NCBI RefSeq assembly: GCF_022458985.1
Contig: NC_061774.1
Location: 14,064,616 to 14,128,615, forward strand
Origin: Mugil cephalus
Taxonomy: Eukaryota > Chordata > Actinopteri > Mugiliformes > Mugilidae
Direction of reading: 5' to 3'
DNA length: 64,000 bases
Shown here: piece after piece, positions 58,413 through 64,000 of the stretch
How positions within the stretch are numbered: the stretch's first letter is position 1
Layout: each line of letters begins with the position of its first letter
Notes under the pieces: model-generated
What the model was told of the DNA's origin: nothing
The model's database searches: none
Seen by the model: the letters and a program-made list of their open reading frames with translations, nothing else
Translations under genes and position numbers: made by a program

Positions 58413-61400
58413 TCATGCTTTGTCTGGAAAGAAAAAAAAAAAAAAAGAAACACAGAAAGTGACGATGTGTGAAATGCTTTAAATAAACGATCATTTGGAT
58501 CTAGCAGTAGTCAGGTGAAAGGATTAATCTAATGCACTCACCCTCCTCTGGGTTGAAGGTCTTCTGCATCAGCATGGGTGGGACCATCATGCGGCGGCCA
58601 TAAGCGGGTGCGCCTAAAATTAACAGCAAAAAAAAACAAAAAAAACACCATCAGTCGTCATTCGCAATGCAGTCACCTAAAAGGTTTCTGAATCCGCGTC
58701 CTCTACCTCTGTGGCAGTCGGGGCGGCCGCGGATGGAGGTGCCCTCGATGGGGTTGCCGCTCTCGTCGACGCACCAGCAGAAGCCGGTGGCGTGCCAGCA
58801 CTGCATGGGCTTGTAGCGTCCCTGCTCGTCACACTGGGGCTTGTACGAGCCGATCTTGCTGCCTCCAGGTGCCGCCTCCATCTGGCATTTGGTCTTGATC
58901 AAAGGGGCTAACCGACGGGAAGGGTGGAGAACAGCGGGACGTTAAATGACGCAGATTGTGCAGCATGATGGACAATTTGCTTTTGTTTTGTTTTTTTGTT
59001 TTTTACAATAACAACCATAAAACCCCATAAACCTCCCAAGATCCTACAGTGCATTGACAATACTCCACAACTGGGGCCGCTCTGTATTTACCGAATGTCA
59101 GATTTCACTAGTTTGGACTACCTGTCTTTGCTAAATCTGGTTTGGCTGTTAATGAAACCCCAATGTTGACATTTTACATCTTGTTTCACTTATGAATTAC
59201 AAGCCCCTGTAATATATCACAGCGAGGGCCCTTTAATTCAATACTGCTGGGGCAGGAAATGCAATTTGCCCCTTTTGCCATAGAGAAAATGTGGGCCAGA
59301 GCATGAGCTAAATGCTGACGCATAAAGAAGAGAAAGTCGTAGTAACCTGACTGAGTGGGTGGGGCTGGAGGCTTCTGCTGTGCCAGCTGGAAGATCAGCC
59401 AGTAGCGCATCCAGGACTCAAATTTCTGCAGAGTGGAAAAAAACGAAACAAACATGACTGACGAGAACGCGTGATTTATGCCAGACGTGTTGGTCGTCAC
59501 AAGAGTGTGTGTGAGGCTTCACCTTCCAGTCGCTCTCGTTGATCTGCTGCTTCAGGCTCTGCAGGTTGTCCAGGAAGGTCTCATTGAAGTGTGGCATGCT
59601 GGAGTCCTGCAAAGAAAAAAAAATAAAATAAAATTATAGCGTTTACAGCGACAGCAGTGTATCAATGTGAGAACTGCTGACAGTTCATAGGACGCTGAGA
59701 GGAACACACACCTGCATGAGCTCCATCAGCTGTTTCTCCACACTAACGACAGCGGTCTCCTGCAATTACAGAGGGAACAGAGGAGTGAGACGGTATATTT
59801 GAAGGTTTCGCATTTGATCATTTTAAATTTACAGTTTGCAGAAGACACTCAGGCACAAATTAAATGTATTTGTTCCGAGAAGTAGACAATAACTCACTTC
59901 TGTGGGTTTCTTGGAGTCCTCATCTGGATTGAAGTCCATGAGCAGGGGCAGGGTCTTCATGGGCATGGCCATCCTCATTGGAGCACCAGCTGAAAGACAG
60001 AGACAACTTAACAACTGCAATCAAATCTAAGGAATGGGGGAAAATAAGTTCTAAGACAATATGTAACAATATAGATTATGACTGCGACTAATCCAGACAT
60101 GTGCAGGTTATTTTTATTGGCTGCTGTATGTGTGGTTTTGTGCTGCACATCTGTGTGTAGAAATTTTGGTATCAGATCAGTTATTACACCTGATCTGTCT
60201 CCGACTGAACGCATTCAGTTCATTATTTCCACTGAATATTCCCTATGTCCACACACATGCAATAAAAGCCTGATCACGCAGTCTAGTGAGATCTAATTCT
60301 TCTTTGTGACATTAAAAAAGTATGATTTCAAAACGACGATGACATCACCGCAAGACAAACTTTTACATCAGTGTCCAAAAAGTAAAATCTCACTTCCCTC
60401 TCCAACTCCTCCACTTCCTCTTTTCTGCTGATGGAAGACGCATCCCTATCTGGCCATCCCCCTGCCTGCCCTTAAGATTTCAATTCCCTCTTACCTCCCT
60501 GTGATGAGCGGGTCACCTGCTTGCTCATCCTCTCTGAGTTCTTCTGCAGCGTGTGGATCTGCTGCTTCTGGTTAAACACCATGTAGGCGGTGAAGACCTG
60601 GCTGGCCAGCAGAAGACATGCCAGGGTCGTCAGGCCGGCAATCTTCAGGGCGCGGCTGTTGGAGCCCCTGGGAGACGAATGGGAACAATGTATTATCACT
60701 TGAATAGGGTTAAATAGCAGGAGACGGGATAAGAAGTCTGTACGCGGGGGAGGGGGTGGGACGTGGGAGCAGCCTGACACATAGCAAAACCGAGTAGAAC
60801 TAAAAATGTAATTTAAACTTTTTGAATAAATTCCACGGTATCAAAGTGAATTAGGGGTATTTCCCAAAGTGCAGCCAGACAGTCGAGGACAACAAAAGAC
60901 CGTTGGTGTGAAGGGCATGGTCATAAACAGGCCCACGCATTTTATAATATCGCAGAAAAAGATCGACAATTATTGAGTAGTTTTACTAGTTCGGATGTGT
61001 GTGTATGTATATATATATATATATATATTATATTTATTTGGTTTAACATGTCCCTTTTAAAAGAAATATTAATTTCTTCCACCTTTATTCGATAACTGTA
61101 TTAAAGAGATGGACACGGGAAATGCAGGTAAGGAGAGTAGGGAATTTCTGAGGGAATTGTCCACCATAGCGGTATCCACATTAACCACTCTGTGACTTCC
61201 ACACTCCACATTTGATTTCTGTCAGTTCTGTAATAATTAGTTTTAAGATAATGTGGAGGAACATGTAAAAACGAAAGTATTTATCCACACGCCAGAAAAA
61301 AACACCACATCTAAATAAAATTGGGATATTGTTACTGTAAGTTTTATATTTAAAAAGAATAAAAACACACCAACAAGAAAAGAAGAAAAAAGGAAATGAA

Positions 61401-62200
61401 AAACAGAAACTTGGAATAGGGTTAATGATCATCCTGCCTCAGCCAATAGAACACGAGCGTCACTTGTTACTATGCAGACTCCTCCTGGGAGCTGCAGGGA
61501 AGTAGATGAAACTACATCTGAAACTTCATTTGAGAAATATAGACAGGTGTAAAAAAAATCGTCAAATCGTCAAATCGTTCATAAAATAATAATATCTGAC
61601 GCAAATTGAAAATGAAACTTTAACCAAGACATGTATTGATTTTCTAAGTGCCTGTAAATAATGTCTAATTAGACGCTTTTATAAACACTTCCCAAAGAGT
61701 GTTAAAGTATAACGCTCTTAAGTCTTAAATATTTTAACCTTGAGATGAAGAAAAATGACCAATGTTATTTTTTTTTCTACCGAACCATTGAAGAAAACCA
61801 ACGATAACGTCACTAGTTACTAGGCAGACGCCCTGTGAAGTGGAAAGCCCCTGTATGTCGCAGTCTGCAGTTGAGGTGTGAATTAAAAATTTTAAATTTA
61901 AAAGTTGTTAATTGCTAAATGAATAGAGTCAAACTATTAGTGCGTGTTTGCTACTAATTTCACATGTAAAAAATAACAATAATAATAATAATAACAGTTT
62001 AATCCGAGTCTAAGTTTTTCTGTGGTTTCTCTTTTATAGCTTGGCTAAAAATTAAACAAAATTATAGACAAAACACTTCTGCTAGTACCAATATGTTATA
62101 CTAGCTCCTCTCACCCTCTTATTGTAGGTCCCAGAAGGGCTTGTTCACTGCCTGTCAGGCTTCCTCTGGCCCTGGGCACTTCTTCTGCAGGATGCTCCAT
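58413..62200 (-). CDS. cd74: CD74, MHC class II invariant chain
   Basis: Type II membrane chaperone of MHC class II in the ER and endosomes. Exons in transcript order: 62200-62115, 60667-60495, 59989-59898, 59759-59712, 59606-59523, 59425-59347, 58907-58707, 58613-58542, 58423-58413. They total 846 nt in phase (281 aa), the size of the long (p41-like) form. The cytosolic tail has a dileucine after an acidic residue (SEQALLG). The TM segment is at about 36-60. The CLIP-like stretch [14 protein letters not shown] is at 91-104. The trimerisation region follows (about 118-180, with FNETFLDNL and [10 protein letters not shown]). The thyroglobulin type-1 domain is at about 188-255, with CWCV and conserved cysteines, carried on a single exon as in mammals where it is alternatively spliced. 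Here both flanking introns are phase 1, so skipping that 201-nt exon would keep frame. It ends EEDKA. The start has a clean ATG context (acaagATGg). Confidence 0.94.
61441..61479 (-). promoter_or_regulatory. X-box/Y-box-like module in cd74 intron 1 (copy 1)
   Basis: In gene orientation, gtctgcatagtaacaagtg then acg (X1/X2-like, plus-strand 61458-61479) is followed 10 bp later by ctattggct (Y/CCAAT, 61441-61449). MHC class II-type X boxes read CCTAGCAACAGATG with an adjoining TGACGTCA-like X2. The spacing to Y is shorter than in classical class II promoters. Confidence 0.4.
61808..61829 (-). promoter_or_regulatory. X-box-like element in cd74 intron 1 (copy 2)
   Basis: In gene orientation it reads gtctgcctagtaactagtg then acg, matching copy 1 at 20 of 22 positions and close to CCTAGCAACAG plus TGACGT. 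No clean ATTGG lies at the usual distance. Confidence 0.35.
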
Positions 62201-62358
62201 CTTGTCCAGTGAGTTTCTCTTGTGTCTTCGTCAAACCACCAAACTGAAGAAAGTAACACAGACCAATCTCCTAAATTGTGACTCAAATGAGGAAGGAGCC
62301 CCTAACAAATTCTAGAGAACGGTGAGAGATGCTGTGGGATGGATCAGCGGAGAGAGCT

Positions 62359-62403
62359 CTGATTGGTCGAATTTAACAGCGTCACTTGTTCACAGAGGCA
62401 GAC
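62359..62403 (-). promoter_or_regulatory. X-box-like element with CCAAT in the cd74 promoter (copy 3)
   Basis: It lies about 180-200 bp upstream of the cd74 ATG. In gene orientation, gtctgcctctgtgaacaagt then gacg (62380-62403) shares the 13-mer aacaagtgacgct with copy 1. A CCAATCAG lies 13 bp further toward the gene (plus-strand ctgattgg, 62359-62366), inverted relative to the usual Y box. It fits RFX/CREB/NF-Y and CIITA-type control, by inference. Confidence 0.5.
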
Positions 62404-63070
62404 TACAGAGAAAGGAGTTGGACTTGTTGTTATTAATCCCCGAACTCCTTCTATTGTCATGTACTAATATCGTTTTCGTTACTTCTAAGCCATCGTAGTT
62501 CATGAAATGAGTTTCTAAAGGTAGATTTAATTGTATAATAAGGTATTGCAAAATTTATACTTCGAACTTGGAATTTTCCTTATGTGAAGCTCAATAGTTC
62601 TTTAGTGAGTTTACCATTACTTTATAAAGAAAGTAAACGAAGGTAAGAAGGAACATATAAAACATATATATGTGTATAATATTTGCCATCCATTAGATTA
62701 ATTTCATCATGCACCAGTCATCTTTCTTTATTTTGAACACTGTTTATTTCCTGAAACAAGAGACGTGGCTTTCTTTTCTTTCTTATCAAGAAATTAAAAT
62801 GTACAAGTGCACACTTGGTTACCTTGCTTACCTTGGATTTGGTTAAACATCCACATAACATTTATTTTTAAATATATAATTATTCTTACGGCTGTTCACA
62901 TGTCAGATCTGTAGTAAGTAGTTTAATACGTCAGTCGTCTTTGTTGGGTATGACCAAGGTTTATTTCCTGGAATAACTACAGAGGAGGCTTCTTTATGTT
63001 TTGTTGTTGTTCGTTGGTGCGGTTAAATGAACAAGCATATAGTTCAGGTCCAGTTTGGATTCATTTGGAT
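62404..63070. other. cd74 upstream flank, no gene seen
   Basis: AT-rich, non-coding. Two related phrases ('tttatttcctg' near 62744 and 62961, and once more near 63566) recur around 'gaggct/ggctttctt'-type words, suggesting a diverged local repeat. Confidence 0.35.
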
Positions 63071-63097
63071 GAATAAAGTTATCTATCTATCTATCTA
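63071..63097. repeat. (TCTA)n after an aataaagt tail
   Basis: 'gaataaagttatctatctat' running into TCTA units is the usual 3' tail of a fish retroposon copy. Only the tail is recognisable. Confidence 0.5.
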
Positions 63098-63124
63098 ATT
63101 TAATTTAATAATTATTCTAAGGAA

Positions 63125-63544
63125 CAGTTGTCAAACATACGGCCCGTGGACTAAAAGCGGTCCGCCAGAGGTTCTAATCTGGCCCGCATTGTGAATTTGC
63201 AAAATGAGCAAATTACATTGAAGACTTTAGTTTTTTTTTTTGCTAGTCCTAATGTGTCCACTGCTTTAGAAAGGGAAGTGGACAGGACACAACACTGAGA
63301 CGCAGGACCAAACGGCAGACAGCAATATGCTCAAATTAAGCACATTTTCCCTTAAATAGATAGTTTATTCAAAGTGAACATTCATCTAATTTACTTGTTC
63401 TTCTTTGTACTAAAATAAATGGGAAAAAAAATATACAGGCTGTTGCCGATTATAGGTTATTGTGCTGTTATCTTACTGGTTTGGGCCACGAGATCAAAGT
63501 GGGCTGAATGCGACCTCCAAACTAAAATGAGTTTAACACCACTG
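63125..63544. mobile_element. hAT-like non-autonomous DNA transposon
   Basis: The left end is cagttgtcaaacatacggcc, and the right end in reverse complement is cagtggtgttaaactcattt, i.e. imperfect inverted repeats of the cag-x-gtcaaac type. The interior repeats 'ggcccg' and 'gggccacgagatcaaagtgg', as in an abundant teleost hAT-derived family. Non-coding, about 420 bp. No clear target duplication. Confidence 0.55.
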
Positions 63545-64000
63545 AACTAAAGAGTTGCGGAGTTTATTTTGTTTCCTGAACAGGCCGGTACTTTATGAAC
63601 ATGCAAAGTATTTAAGCGGTTTGTTTGCTGAAGTGAAACCAAATGAGAAACCAGTCTGCTCTTATACCACATGACTGGAATCTGGCAGGCTTCTAGAAAT
63701 CTCTGCAAGAAAAAAAAAAAAAAAAGCACTCACCATTATCCTTCCAGCTTTTAATGAGTAGCGACCCATGAAATAAAAACATATTACTATATAAATAAAT
63801 ATCATTATTATTCTATGGGAGCAGAAACTCTGATGAGTGAGGGGGAAGAAAAGATCCAGCTTGTGAAAAATACAGTGGTGTTTTATTTGCAAATTAAAAA
63901 GCACCGACAATATTAGTTACACTGTAAAAATTATTGACAACAATTACAAATCTTTATCATACAGTCCAGGAGATTAGTACCATCGTTGCTGTTATGTGTT
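63545..64000. other. Distal flank, no gene seen
   Basis: No supported coding exon. It contains an A17 homopolymer near 63709-63725. The window ends in AT-rich sequence. Confidence 0.4.

Overview
The window is vertebrate nuclear DNA, almost certainly from a ray-finned (probably percomorph) fish. The genes have many small exons with GT-AG introns, the proteins match vertebrate families along their whole length, and the background carries teleost-type short inverted-repeat DNA transposons, LINE-tail repeats and microsatellites. All gene models were built by hand: exons were joined only where splice consensus, reading phase and family similarity agreed. No alignment could be run.

Layout, left to right. 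(1) 1-7690: upstream sequence, with a possible polyadenylation signal of a preceding gene at the extreme left. (2) 7717-22260 (+): pdgfrb, 22 coding exons, 1109 aa. (3) 24443-32735 (+): csf1r (probably the teleost csf1ra copy), 21 coding exons, 984 aa, in head-to-tail tandem with pdgfrb. (4) 36320-45693 (-): hmgxb3, 20 coding exons, 1276 aa, tail-to-tail with csf1r. (5) 48142-50629 (+): slc35a4, a two-ORF transcription unit. A spliced 103-aa upstream ORF encodes the SLC35A4 microprotein, and its last exon continues into the single-exon 325-aa transporter ORF. (6) 51018-56839 (-): a gene I cannot name, 18 coding exons, about 644 aa. It has a kinesin-motor fold signature whose nucleotide-binding motifs are eroded, followed by coiled coil. 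(7) 58413-62200 (-): cd74, the MHC class II invariant chain, 9 coding exons, 281 aa, with CLIP and a thyroglobulin type-1 domain.

The hmgxb3-csf1r-pdgfrb order is the conserved vertebrate order. pdgfrb and csf1r are class III receptor tyrosine kinases that share exon phases and many identical exon lengths. slc35a4, the kinesin-like gene and cd74 do not obviously act in one pathway.

The points most worth a second look are the apparent pseudo-kinesin, the slc35a4 two-cistron arrangement with a strong hairpin upstream of its first AUG, three related X-box-like elements in and upstream of cd74, paired zinc-ribbon modules in hmgxb3, and a fossil THAP-bearing (P-element-like) transposon inside a pdgfrb intron.
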